Of a DNA stretch of 64,000 bases, positions 46,551 to 55,359 are shown piece by piece (position 1 is the stretch's first letter; each line of letters opens with the position of its first letter). The notes under the pieces are model-generated. The model had not been told where the DNA came from. It searched no databases and was given only the letters and a program-made list of their open reading frames with translations. The stretch is from JALZUE01 sp051251725 (GTDB lineage: Bacteria > Pseudomonadota > Gammaproteobacteria > Enterobacterales > Alteromonadaceae): NCBI GenBank assembly GCA_051251725.1, contig JBPOFN010000007.1, positions 1-64,000 on the forward strand, read 5' to 3'. Both the position numbers and the translations under genes were made by a program.

Positions 46551-46934
46551 TTGGATAAAAACATGAAAGTGCTTGTAGTTGATGACTTTTCAACAATGAG
46601 ACGTATAGTTAAAAATTTATTACGTGATTTAGGGTTTACAAACATTCAAGAAGCTGATGATGGTAGCACTGCGTTACCAATGTTGCAGGGCGGTGACTTT
46701 GATTTTGTAGTAACTGATTGGAACATGCCTGGCATGCAAGGAATTGACTTATTAAAGGCGATTCGTGCGGATGCTAGTTTATCGCATATTCCTGTTTTAA
46801 TGGTTACTGCTGAAGCCAAAAAAGAACAAATTGTAATGGCCGCTCAAGCAGGTGTTAATGGTTATATTGTTAAGCCATTTACTGCTGCAACATTAAAAAC
46901 TAAGCTTGATAAAATCTTTGAACGTTTAGCTTAA
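46551..46934 (+). CDS. cheY: Chemotaxis response regulator CheY
   Basis: A 127-residue single receiver domain that binds the flagellar switch when phosphorylated. It has the acidic pair in VVDDFSTMRR, phospho-acceptor D56 in VTDWNMPG, the TAEAKKEQI threonine and KPFTA lysine. The start is TTG at 46551: GGAGGG at 46541-46546 gives normal spacing to it and far too long a spacing to the ATG at 46563, and MDKNMKVLVVDD lines up with the E. coli N-terminus. Confidence 0.96.
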   Translation: MDKNMKVLVVDDFSTMRRIVKNLLRDLGFTNIQEADDGSTALPMLQGGDFDFVVTDWNMPGMQGIDLLKAIRADASLSHIPVLMVTAEAKKEQIVMAAQAGVNGYIVKPFTAATLKTKLDKIFERLA

Positions 46935-46966
46935 TTGCTAAATGTTTTAAGAATAGGAGTCTTTGA

Positions 46967-47701
46967 ATGAGTAGCCATGTCTCAATCGAGCAGGCGAAGT
47001 TATTGGTTGAATATTTAGAGAATAGTCAGCAAGAAAAAGCTGATGAGTTAGTCGCTGAAATTCAAAACCCGATCAATACTGTATTGTTTGCAGAAATTGG
47101 TAAGTTGACTCGCCAGCTACATGATTCGTTGATGAATTTTCAGTTAGACTCTAGATTGAATGATCTAGCGACCGCTGATATTCCTGATGCCAAAGAGCGT
47201 CTTAATTACGTTATTAGTCGCACCGAAGAAGCCGCAAATAAAACCATGGATGCTGTCGAATCTATATTCCCCGTAGTAGACAACATGCAAGAACAAATTA
47301 AAGCGGTTAAACCACAATGGCAAGCCTTGATGAAAAATCAAATCGACATTTCAGGCTTTAAATCTTTATGTCATGATCTTGATACGTTAATTATGACTAC
47401 TGATTCTGAAACTCAGAAAATGCATTCATTGATGACCGATGTATTAATGGCCCAAGACTTCCAGGATTTAACCGGGCAAGTTATACGTAAAGTTATCGAT
47501 CTCGTTAGAGAAGTGGAAGATAGCTTAATTGGCATGTTGACAGCTTTTGGAATTAGTCAAACAGCCGTTGGTGGTGAACCAGCTAAGCCGAAAGTAGGTG
47601 AAAACTTAGTCGAAGGCCCAATAGTCAATAAAGAAAAACGTGATGATGTTGTTGCCGATCAAGATGATGTCGACGATTTACTTTCTAGTTTAGGATTTTA
47701 A
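46967..47701 (+). CDS. cheZ: CheY phosphatase CheZ
   Basis: A 244-residue, mostly helical protein that dephosphorylates CheY. The active helix QDFQDLTGQVIRKV carries the catalytic glutamine. The acidic C-terminal peptide QDDVDDLLSSLGF is the CheY-binding tail. It lies between cheY and cheA in the operon with an AGGAG ribosome site. Confidence 0.95.
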   Translation: MSSHVSIEQAKLLVEYLENSQQEKADELVAEIQNPINTVLFAEIGKLTRQLHDSLMNFQLDSRLNDLATADIPDAKERLNYVISRTEEAANKTMDAVESIFPVVDNMQEQIKAVKPQWQALMKNQIDISGFKSLCHDLDTLIMTTDSETQKMHSLMTDVLMAQDFQDLTGQVIRKVIDLVREVEDSLIGMLTAFGISQTAVGGEPAKPKVGENLVEGPIVNKEKRDDVVADQDDVDDLLSSLGF

Positions 47702-47716
47702 AAGGAATAATAGCGT

Positions 47717-49780
47717 ATGTCATATGAAGCAGATGAAGAAATTCTACAGGATTTTTTAATCGAGGCTGGTGAAATACTAGAAACATTGTCTGAACAATTA
47801 GTTGAATTAGAAAATAATCCTGATAATGCTGAATTGTTGAACGCTATTTTCCGTGGTTTTCATACTGTTAAAGGTGGTGCTGGTTTTCTCGCATTAAACA
47901 ACTTGGTAGATGTTTGTCACGGTGCAGAAAATATTTTCGATATTTTAAGAACCAACCAACGCTCAGTAACCGCAGATTTAATGGACGTTATTCTACAAGC
48001 GTTAGATAACATTAATGAAATGTTTGTTTTAGTGCAAAATCGTGAACAAACAGAACCAGCAGATCCTGCTTTACTAGCAGAGCTTCACCGGCTAAGTAAG
48101 CCAGAAGGGCAAGAAGCCCCACCCGTTGCTGAACAAATAGTACAAACACCAGCTGTGGTTGATAATGATAGCGACGAAATGTCAGAAGATGAATTCGAAG
48201 CCTTATTAGATGAATTACATGGTTCATCATCGCCTTCTAGCCCAGCTGTACCAGAGGTTTCTGATTCAAATGATATTTCTGATGATGAGTTTGAGTCGTT
48301 ATTGGATGAACTTCATGGTCAAGGGGCCTTTTCTTCAGACGTGGCACAGGCACCAACAGCTAATGCCTCAAGTAACCCTGATGAAATTAACGATGATGAA
48401 TTTGAAGCTTTATTAGATGAAATTCATGGCAAAGGTAAATCTCCTATTGCTGCAAAAACTTCTGTACCAGCTCCTGCACCGGTTGCAGCTAAAAAGCCTC
48501 AACCGCCAGCGCCTAAAGCTGTTGTTAAACCTTCTGCCGCAGTTAATAAACCTGAAAACAAACCTGCAGCACCATCACCAAGTTCACAAGCGGAAACAAC
48601 GGTTAGGGTTGATACCAAACGTTTAGATCAAATCATGAATATGGTCGGTGAGCTGGTTTTAGTTCGAAATCGATTAACCAGTTTAGGTTTGACGAAAGAA
48701 GATGAAGATCTAACAAAAGCAGTCTCTAATTTAGATGCGGTTACTACCGACCTTCAAGGTGCGGTGATGAAAACGCGCATGCAGCCAATCAAGAAAGTTT
48801 TTGGCCGATTCCCGCGTGTTGTTCGCGATCTTGCACGTAGCCTGAATAAAGAAATTAAATTAGTATTAGAAGGTGAAGAGACGGATTTAGATAAAAATTT
48901 GGTTGAAGCATTAGCGGATCCACTGGTGCATTTAGTGCGAAACTCTGTTGATCATGGTATTGAAGAACCAGGTGTTCGTGAAGCTAAAGGTAAAGTTCGA
49001 GAAGGAACTGTGACCTTATCTGCATCTCAAGAAGGTGACCATATTCTTTTAACCATCAAAGATGATGGTGCCGGAATGAATGCTGACAAATTGAAAGAAA
49101 TCGCGATAACTCGTGGTGTGCTTGATGAAGAAGCAGCAGCTCGGATGTCCGATAAAGAGGCCTACAGTTTAATCTTTGCTCCAGGTTTTTCAACGAAAAC
49201 AGAAATTTCAGAAGTTTCTGGCCGTGGTGTGGGGATGGATGTTGTTAAAACAAAAATCACCCAATTAAATGGTACTGTAAATATTGATTCTGAATTAGGT
49301 GTAGGTACCATTTTAGAAATTAAAGTACCGCTTACTTTAGCTATTTTACCGACCTTAATGGTAGTTGTTGGCAAGCAAAGTTTTGCTTTACCGCTTGCTG
49401 GCGTTAATGAAATATTCCACTTAGATCTTACCAATACCAATACTGTTGATGGTCAATTGACTATCGTTGTTCGAGATAAAGCTATTCCGCTGTTTTTCTT
49501 AGATAAATGGTTAGTGAGAAACTACCAAGAAAAACCTCGAGATAAAGGACATGTTGTTATTGTTCAATTAGGCACACAGCAAATTGCTTTTGTTGTTGAT
49601 AGTTTAGTTGGTCAAGAAGAAGTTGTCATTAAGCCGCTTGACCGCTTATTGCAGGGTACACCAGGAATGGCAGGTGCTACGATCACAAGTGATGGTGGTA
49701 TTGCGTTGATCCTTGACGTTCCTAATATGCTTAAGTATTACGCTAAAAAGTCATCACTAAATAAAAAATTAAGATCATAA
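47717..49780 (+). CDS. cheA: Chemotaxis histidine kinase CheA
   Basis: A 687-residue kinase. P1 carries the phospho-histidine H49 (FRGFHTVKGGAGFL). I see no clear P2 fold; instead residues about 110-295 are a low-complexity linker with three copies of an acidic motif, DEFE[AS]LLDE[LI]HG, at about 157, 189 and 226, then a Pro/Ala/Lys-rich stretch. P3 dimerisation starts near 300 (TKRLDQIMNMVGELV), P4 ATPase has HLVRNSVDHG and DDGAGMN, and P5 is the CheW-like domain. The linker motif resembles the DDLLSSLGF tail of CheZ and lies where a polar-localisation domain is mapped in vibrio CheA. Confidence 0.96.
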   Translation: MSYEADEEILQDFLIEAGEILETLSEQLVELENNPDNAELLNAIFRGFHTVKGGAGFLALNNLVDVCHGAENIFDILRTNQRSVTADLMDVILQALDNINEMFVLVQNREQTEPADPALLAELHRLSKPEGQEAPPVAEQIVQTPAVVDNDSDEMSEDEFEALLDELHGSSSPSSPAVPEVSDSNDISDDEFESLLDELHGQGAFSSDVAQAPTANASSNPDEINDDEFEALLDEIHGKGKSPIAAKTSVPAPAPVAAKKPQPPAPKAVVKPSAAVNKPENKPAAPSPSSQAETTVRVDTKRLDQIMNMVGELVLVRNRLTSLGLTKEDEDLTKAVSNLDAVTTDLQGAVMKTRMQPIKKVFGRFPRVVRDLARSLNKEIKLVLEGEETDLDKNLVEALADPLVHLVRNSVDHGIEEPGVREAKGKVREGTVTLSASQEGDHILLTIKDDGAGMNADKLKEIAITRGVLDEEAAARMSDKEAYSLIFAPGFSTKTEISEVSGRGVGMDVVKTKITQLNGTVNIDSELGVGTILEIKVPLTLAILPTLMVVVGKQSFALPLAGVNEIFHLDLTNTNTVDGQLTIVVRDKAIPLFFLDKWLVRNYQEKPRDKGHVVIVQLGTQQIAFVVDSLVGQEEVVIKPLDRLLQGTPGMAGATITSDGGIALILDVPNMLKYYAKKSSLNKKLRS

Positions 49781-49795
49781 TAAAAAGAGAGCATA

Positions 49796-50911
49796 ATGGC
49801 TTATAAGGTACTTGTCGTTGATGACTCTAGCTTTTTTCGACGCCGTCTATCAGATATTTTAAGTAAAGAATCTGAATTAGAAGTCATTGATGTTGCAGTT
49901 GATGGTATTGATGCCGTTAAAAAAGCGATTGCATTAAAACCTGATGTTATTACCATGGATATTGAAATGCCTTTGCTTAATGGTATAGAAGCCGTTAAGC
50001 AAATCATGGCAAAAGCGCCGACTTCAATATTAATGTTTTCTTCACTTACCCATCAAGGTGCTAAAGCAACACTGGATGCTTTACAGGCCGGAGCACTCGA
50101 TTTTTTGCCGAAAAAATTTAATGAAATAGCAGCCAATAGTGAAGATGCAGGAAAACTATTACGTGAGCGAGTACTGCAACTCGCTCGCAAAAAAAATAGA
50201 ATTAGACCGCGATTATCATCGAATAGACCTACTTTAGTTGAAAGTTTAAAGGCGGTAAGAACACCGGTAATACGAAAACCAGCCACAGATCAAAAGCCTG
50301 TGGTTGCCACTCGTTGGATTAAAAAAAACAAAAGTTATAAATTATTAGCAATAGGTACCTCGACAGGCGGACCTATTGCGTTACAAACCGTTTTAGCTAA
50401 TATTCCGGCCGATTTTCCTGTGCCAATTATTCTTATTCAACATATGCCCGCTGCTTTTACGCCTGCGTTTGCTAGTCGTTTAAATAGCTTGTGTAAAATT
50501 AAAGTTAAAGAAGCTGAATCTGGCGATATATTAAAAGCGGGTTGCGCTTATCTTGCCCCTGGTGGGCGTCAAATGGTAATCGATGGCACAAATTCTGCAG
50601 CTAAAATTAAAGTGCTGGATGATAATTCACCGCGAATTACCTATAAACCCAGTGTTGATATTAGTTTTGGCTCAGCCGCTAAAATCTACCAAGGCGATGT
50701 TTTGGCATTGATTTTAACTGGTATGGGCTCTGATGGCAGAGAGGGCTCTCGGATGTTAAAAGGTAAAGGGGCAACAATTTGGGCGCAAGATGAAGAATCA
50801 TGCGTGGTTTATGGTATGCCACAAGCGGTAACTATGGCCGGTTTAACGGAACTATCATTGCCGCTAGCGGAAATAACGGACACCTTAATCAAGGAAATAA
50901 CCAATGGATAA
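49796..50911 (+). CDS. cheB: Chemoreceptor methylesterase CheB
   Basis: A 371-residue response regulator-esterase that removes methyl groups from receptors. The receiver domain (1-120) has D55 in ITMDIEMP. The catalytic domain (about 180-371) shows the serine in GTSTGGP, histidine in IQHMP and aspartate in TGMGSDG. The partner methyltransferase CheR is not in the window. Its end overlaps motC by 8 bases. Confidence 0.97.
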   Translation: MAYKVLVVDDSSFFRRRLSDILSKESELEVIDVAVDGIDAVKKAIALKPDVITMDIEMPLLNGIEAVKQIMAKAPTSILMFSSLTHQGAKATLDALQAGALDFLPKKFNEIAANSEDAGKLLRERVLQLARKKNRIRPRLSSNRPTLVESLKAVRTPVIRKPATDQKPVVATRWIKKNKSYKLLAIGTSTGGPIALQTVLANIPADFPVPIILIQHMPAAFTPAFASRLNSLCKIKVKEAESGDILKAGCAYLAPGGRQMVIDGTNSAAKIKVLDDNSPRITYKPSVDISFGSAAKIYQGDVLALILTGMGSDGREGSRMLKGKGATIWAQDEESCVVYGMPQAVTMAGLTELSLPLAEITDTLIKEITNG

Positions 50912-51659
50912 GCTCAGTGTTGCTGGGCTTGTTGTTGCTATTCTTGCTATCTATGTGGGTTTTTCTTTAGATGGCGGCTCAATCTCAACCTTGGTTAAAT
51001 TACCCGCGTTTATTATTGTTTTTGGTGGCACCTTAGGTGCTGTGATGTTGCAATCATCCAGCCAACAGTTTTTTCATGCATTGTCATTATTAAAATGGAT
51101 ATTCTTTCCCCCTAAATATGATATTGAACAAGGTATTTCTAGCATAGTTACTTGGTCAGAGCGCTCACGAGAAGCCGGTTATTTGGCGTTAGAAGAGTTT
51201 GCTTTAGATGAATCTGATGAATTTATTAGCAAAGGCTTAAATTATTTGGTTGATGGCGCAGAGATTGATAGTTTCAAAGAAGTGTTAGAGCTCGATTTAG
51301 ATTTGTATCAAGAACATAATTTACGTTCTGCCAATATTTTCGATGCAATGGGGGGTTACAGTCCTACTATTGGCATTCTTGGTGCTGTACTTGGTTTAAT
51401 TCACGCGATGGCTAACTTAAGTGATCCTGAGTTATTAGGTGACGGTATAGCAACGGCATTTGTCGCGACGATTTATGGTGTTGGTTTTGCTAATTTATTA
51501 TATATTCCAGTCGCTAATAAAATTAAGGCGATAGTGCATCAGCAAACCATGTACCGTGAAATGATTGCTGAGGGCTTAGTGGCTGTTGCTAATAGTGAAA
51601 ACCCTCATGCCATTGAGAATCGCTTATCAGCTTTTAGGTTAAATAATGGCGCGGCTTAA
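50904..51659 (+). CDS. motC: Flagellar stator protein MotC (MotA family)
   Basis: A 251-residue MotA/PomA-type stator subunit with four membrane helices: SVAGLVVAILAIYVGF near the N-terminus, a second hydrophobic segment at 35-50, and the GGYSPTIGILGAVLGLIHAM pair near 150-180. The cytoplasmic loop carries the charged residues that engage FliG. Its position between cheB and motD matches the motC-motD pair of Pseudomonas, the second stator set beside MotAB. Confidence 0.92.
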   Translation: MDKLSVAGLVVAILAIYVGFSLDGGSISTLVKLPAFIIVFGGTLGAVMLQSSSQQFFHALSLLKWIFFPPKYDIEQGISSIVTWSERSREAGYLALEEFALDESDEFISKGLNYLVDGAEIDSFKEVLELDLDLYQEHNLRSANIFDAMGGYSPTIGILGAVLGLIHAMANLSDPELLGDGIATAFVATIYGVGFANLLYIPVANKIKAIVHQQTMYREMIAEGLVAVANSENPHAIENRLSAFRLNNGAA

Positions 51660-52614
51660 GAAAAAGCGGCATTATGTTGAGCATGACAATGTTCATCGTT
51701 GGCTAGTGTCCTATGCTGATTATATGACCTTGCTTTTTGCCTTGTTTGTAGTTTTGTATGCTATGGCAATGGTCAACGAAAAACCTTTTGAAACGGTGAC
51801 TGAGTCGATAGGTCGGGTCTTTCAATCAAATAAAGATGCGACTAAGAATAAAGGCGAAGGTGAAGATATTTTACCTGTTAATACCACCAAAACTAATAAG
51901 AAACTTTATGGTAATGGTATTTTAGATGTTGATGGGCCTGAATTGGTTGACGGCAAAAAAAACTTATCTAATATCCAGCAAAGTGAAGTTGGTACCAATT
52001 TAGAATCACTTGAAGATAAATTACATACCGCCTTATATGAATTGGTGGAGTCTGGTTATGCACAACTACAAATCGATGGTGATTGGTTAGAGATTGAATT
52101 GAATTCCGGGCTTTTATTTCCAAGTGGCTCGGCTTCGCCAACCAATACTGCTCGTTCTATTTTGACGGTAATAAGTGATGTTATCGGTGATGTCAGTAAC
52201 TTTATTCGAGTAAGAGGCTATACTGATAACCAACCTATCAATAATGAAGTATTTTCATCTAATTGGGAACTCTCGGTTTTTCGTGCTACCGCTATTTTAC
52301 GTTTATTAGAAGAACTTGAATTAAATTCGGCCAGAATGGCAATTGAAGGTTATGGTCAATTTTATCCCAATGCCGACAATACTAGTGCCCAAGGACGAGC
52401 ACAAAATAGAAGGGTAGTGATAGCTATCTCTAAATATGGTTTAGAACAAGCTAATTTATTAGATACACCGACGATCAGCGTTAAAGATGTTGATGCTATC
52501 AAACAAGTCATTGATACTTCGAAGAAACCTAATGAAATTAGGATTATACAATTGGAAAATGGTGGTATTCGTATAACCACACGAACTGATGAAGAAAATG
52601 AATCACAACAATAG
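51646..52614 (+). CDS. motD: Flagellar stator protein MotD (MotB family)
   Basis: A 322-residue protein with one membrane helix whose proton-carrying aspartate is in WLVSYADYMTLLFALF, a plug/linker segment, and a C-terminal OmpA-like peptidoglycan-binding domain (FIRVRGYTDNQPI, about residue 185, and GRAQNRRVVI). The ATG lies inside the end of motC, a 14-base overlap that points to coupled translation. Confidence 0.92.
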   Translation: MARLKKKRHYVEHDNVHRWLVSYADYMTLLFALFVVLYAMAMVNEKPFETVTESIGRVFQSNKDATKNKGEGEDILPVNTTKTNKKLYGNGILDVDGPELVDGKKNLSNIQQSEVGTNLESLEDKLHTALYELVESGYAQLQIDGDWLEIELNSGLLFPSGSASPTNTARSILTVISDVIGDVSNFIRVRGYTDNQPINNEVFSSNWELSVFRATAILRLLEELELNSARMAIEGYGQFYPNADNTSAQGRAQNRRVVIAISKYGLEQANLLDTPTISVKDVDAIKQVIDTSKKPNEIRIIQLENGGIRITTRTDEENESQQ

Positions 52615-52623
52615 GATAATCCC

Positions 52624-53400
52624 TTGGTAGTTTGGACGATAGCAAATCAGAAAGGTGGTGTTGGTAAAACGACGACGACAATATCGCTCGGCGGTTTATT
52701 AGCTGAACAAGGTTACCGAGTATTGTTAGTAGATACCGACCCTCATGCATCTTTGAGTTATTATTTTGGTATTGAATCGGAAGACTTAGAATTAAGTGTT
52801 TACGACTTATTTGTGCAAGTTTCTACTAAAGAACAAATCCTGCAAAGTCTTTGTCCTACCCAATATAAAAATATTGATATATTACCCGCTACTATGGGCT
52901 TAGCGACCTTAGATCGTTCGTTAGGTAGTAAAGGAGGCATGGGATTAGTGCTCAAAAAAGCGATAAGCAAACTCGCTGGCGAATATGATTTTGTTCTAAT
53001 GGACTGTCCACCAGTACTTGGGGTATTAATGGTAAACGCGCTTGCCGCTTCTGATCGCATTATTGTTCCAGTACAAACCGAGTTTTTAGCGCTTAAAGGC
53101 TTAGACAGAATGATGAAAACGATGGAAATGATGCAATCTGAACAAGAAAAACGTTTTGCTTATACCATTGTCCCGACTATGTTTGATAAACGTACCAAAG
53201 CTTCTTTATTAGCGTACCATAAAATGAAAGAATCCTACGGCGATACTGTTTGGCCTGGCGTTATTCCGGTCGATACTAATTTTAGAAATTCGAGCAACGC
53301 CCAGCAAGTCCCATCGGATTATGCACCTAACTCTCGTGGTGTCTATGCTTATAAAGCTCTCTTAACTCATTTGATTGAAAAACAAGCGGTGGAGGGCTGA
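52624..53400 (+). CDS. parC: ParA-type ATPase ParC (chemotaxis array positioning)
   Basis: A 258-residue ParA/Soj ATPase with deviant Walker A KGGVGKTTT near residue 10 and LLVDTDPHAS. Its place between motD and the ParP gene in a che operon identifies it as ParC, which in Vibrio and Pseudomonas recruits chemoreceptor arrays to the cell pole, not as a chromosome-partition ParA. The start is TTG at 52624; no ATG fits before the P-loop. Confidence 0.9.
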   Translation: MVVWTIANQKGGVGKTTTTISLGGLLAEQGYRVLLVDTDPHASLSYYFGIESEDLELSVYDLFVQVSTKEQILQSLCPTQYKNIDILPATMGLATLDRSLGSKGGMGLVLKKAISKLAGEYDFVLMDCPPVLGVLMVNALAASDRIIVPVQTEFLALKGLDRMMKTMEMMQSEQEKRFAYTIVPTMFDKRTKASLLAYHKMKESYGDTVWPGVIPVDTNFRNSSNAQQVPSDYAPNSRGVYAYKALLTHLIEKQAVEG

Positions 53401-53401
53401 A

Positions 53402-54184
53402 ATGGCAAAGACACTACCAGCAAGTAATAAAGTAATGAAAAACTATCTGTCTGAATTGATGACAGATGAAATGCTTGTTGATGAAAAGAAATTCGAAACG
53501 CCGGCTGATAATAAAAAATTAGAAAAGCTACTCAGTAACGTTAGTATCGAAGTACCGAAAGTTACAGTAACCACGTATAAATCTGAAAATAAGATCAGCA
53601 CGCCGAGTAAGCCAGTAATTACTAAAGCTGAAGCTAAAGTTGCAGTCAAAGCTGAAGTTACTGAAAAAATTGAAATACCATTAGCCACTAAAAAAAGTCA
53701 GGGTGGTTTAAAATTAACCCCTGAAAAAAATTATTCCCGTGATAGTTTTCAAGCCATGTTTTTTGATGTTGCGGGATTAACAATTGCAGTACCTTTGATA
53801 GAGTTAGGCGGCATTCACAATATAAGTGACACCACTAAACTAATGGGAAAACCTGAGTGGTTTAAAGGTGTGATGTTAAATCGCGATGAAAAAATTAACG
53901 TTGTCGACACTGCTTTATGGGTAATGCCAGAAAAATGTAACGAAAACTTGAAAAATTCGCTAAACTATCAATATATTATCATGTTAAGTGATAGCAAATG
54001 GGGATTAACCGCGGAACACTTAGTTGATACGGTAACTCTACATGAAAATGATGTTAAATGGGTTGACTCAACCAGCAAACGTCCTTGGTTAGCTGGTTTA
54101 GTAAAAGATCGAATGTGCGCGCTATTAGATGTAGAATCACTAATAGGATTGCTAAATGAAGGTGAAAATATTCACCAACAATAG
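53402..54184 (+). CDS. parP: CheW-like array-positioning protein ParP
   Basis: A 260-residue protein with a charged, lysine/valine-rich N-terminal linker (1-115) and a C-terminal CheW-type domain (about 120-255, FDVAGLTIAVPLIELGGIH...). In Vibrio, ParP binds ParC and CheA and holds arrays at the pole. I chose the ATG at 53402 after GGAGGG; a longer frame would overlap parC. Confidence 0.88.
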   Translation: MAKTLPASNKVMKNYLSELMTDEMLVDEKKFETPADNKKLEKLLSNVSIEVPKVTVTTYKSENKISTPSKPVITKAEAKVAVKAEVTEKIEIPLATKKSQGGLKLTPEKNYSRDSFQAMFFDVAGLTIAVPLIELGGIHNISDTTKLMGKPEWFKGVMLNRDEKINVVDTALWVMPEKCNENLKNSLNYQYIIMLSDSKWGLTAEHLVDTVTLHENDVKWVDSTSKRPWLAGLVKDRMCALLDVESLIGLLNEGENIHQQ

Positions 54185-54234
54185 TGTAAGCTGGTATTAG
54201 CTTATGAAAATGAAAAAGTTTGAGGATAAGCCGT

Positions 54235-54729
54235 ATGTCTGATGAAAGACGCAATGCAAATGATACTGTCGATACCAACGATGAGACACTTCAATGGGTA
54301 ACATTTAAATTAGATAGTGAAACTTACGGTATTAATGTAATGCAGGTACAAGAAATATTACGTTATACCGAAATTGCCCCTGTGCCGGGTGCGCCAGATT
54401 ACGTTTTTGGCATTATTAACCTGCGCGGCAATGTTGTTACTGTAATTGATACGCGCTCTCGATTTGGTCTTGAAGCTGCTGAAATTACCGATAATACCCG
54501 TATTGTTATTATTGAGTCAGACAAACAAGTTATTGGTATTCTTGTCGACAGTGCTTCAGAAGTTGTCTATTTGAAAAAATCTGAAATAGATTTAGCACCA
54601 AATGTTGGCAATGACGAAAGTGCTAAGTTTATTCAAGGCGTTTCTAATCGCGACGGTGAACTATTAATTCTTGTTGATTTAAATAAGTTACTAAATGATG
54701 ACGAATGGGACGAGCTAAAACAATTCTAG
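54235..54729 (+). CDS. cheW: Chemotaxis coupling protein CheW
   Basis: A 164-residue adaptor linking receptors to CheA. The SH3-like double barrel is marked by WVTFKLDSETYGINVMQVQEIL, PGAPDYVFGIINLRG and GILVDSASEVV. The ATG at 54235 follows TGAGGATAAG; an upstream in-frame start is less likely. A terminator follows within 11 bases. Confidence 0.96.
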   Translation: MSDERRNANDTVDTNDETLQWVTFKLDSETYGINVMQVQEILRYTEIAPVPGAPDYVFGIINLRGNVVTVIDTRSRFGLEAAEITDNTRIVIIESDKQVIGILVDSASEVVYLKKSEIDLAPNVGNDESAKFIQGVSNRDGELLILVDLNKLLNDDEWDELKQF

Positions 54730-54739
54730 TTTTTAGCTT

Positions 54740-54767
54740 AAGCCTGTTTTAGACAGGCTTTTTATTT
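54740..54767 (+). terminator. Terminator after cheW
   Basis: AAGCCTG (54740-54746) pairs with CAGGCTT (54754-54760) and is followed by TTTATTTT. It separates cheW from the DUF2802 gene, so that gene probably depends on read-through or its own promoter. Confidence 0.85.
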
Positions 54768-54780
54768 TGGAAGTTAATGT

Positions 54781-55233
54781 ATGCCAAGCATTGTTGTTAC
54801 TTTATTAATTATTGTTATCTTGATTTATGCGATAACCATTATTTATATTCAGCGCCTTCATAAAAAAATGGCGTTGTTAGAAGAGCAATGTGCCAACCAT
54901 GCTTTAGCGATTAATAACCAGCAAATGAATGATGTGCAACATCATCAATTATTGGCCGATATTGAAGCTAAACTTCAACCATCTATTATCGAAAATGAAC
55001 AAGTGACAAAACAGCTCGATATTCGCACTAAAAACTTACAAAATAAAATAAACCAACTTGATGCGTCATTAGAAAAACTGAAACATGAACAGCCAGAAGA
55101 TAAGCTTTATCGCAGAGCTTTAAAGATGGTGGAATTAGGCGCGGATATTGAAGAAGTAATTGCTGAATGTGAACTTCCGCGAGCGGAAGCGGAATTATTA
55201 TTTGATATTCATATAAAACAACAATCTAATTAA
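54781..55233 (+). CDS. DUF2802 protein at the end of the che operon
   Basis: A 150-residue protein with one N-terminal membrane helix (IVVTLLIIVILIYAITIIYI), a coiled coil (about residues 25-105) and a conserved C-terminal helical segment (YRRALKMVELGADIEEVIAECELPRAEAELLF). DUF2802 genes recur directly after cheW in polarly flagellated gammaproteobacteria, which suggests a link to array or stator assembly; the function is not established. Confidence 0.85.
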   Translation: MPSIVVTLLIIVILIYAITIIYIQRLHKKMALLEEQCANHALAINNQQMNDVQHHQLLADIEAKLQPSIIENEQVTKQLDIRTKNLQNKINQLDASLEKLKHEQPEDKLYRRALKMVELGADIEEVIAECELPRAEAELLFDIHIKQQSN

Positions 55234-55359
55234 CCGCAAAATCTGTTCGTAAAAATATTGTAAAAGCCTTTGACCCGCTATAGTATTAGCCCCCATTAAA
55301 TTATCGTTATCCAATCAATTTTTCTTCAAAAACTATTTTCGAACTTAAGGATCTTGCTC

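Noticed and set aside
52624..53400. Chromosome-partition ParA
   Set aside because: No parB or parS is near; the place between motD and the ParP gene points to the chemotaxis ParC.
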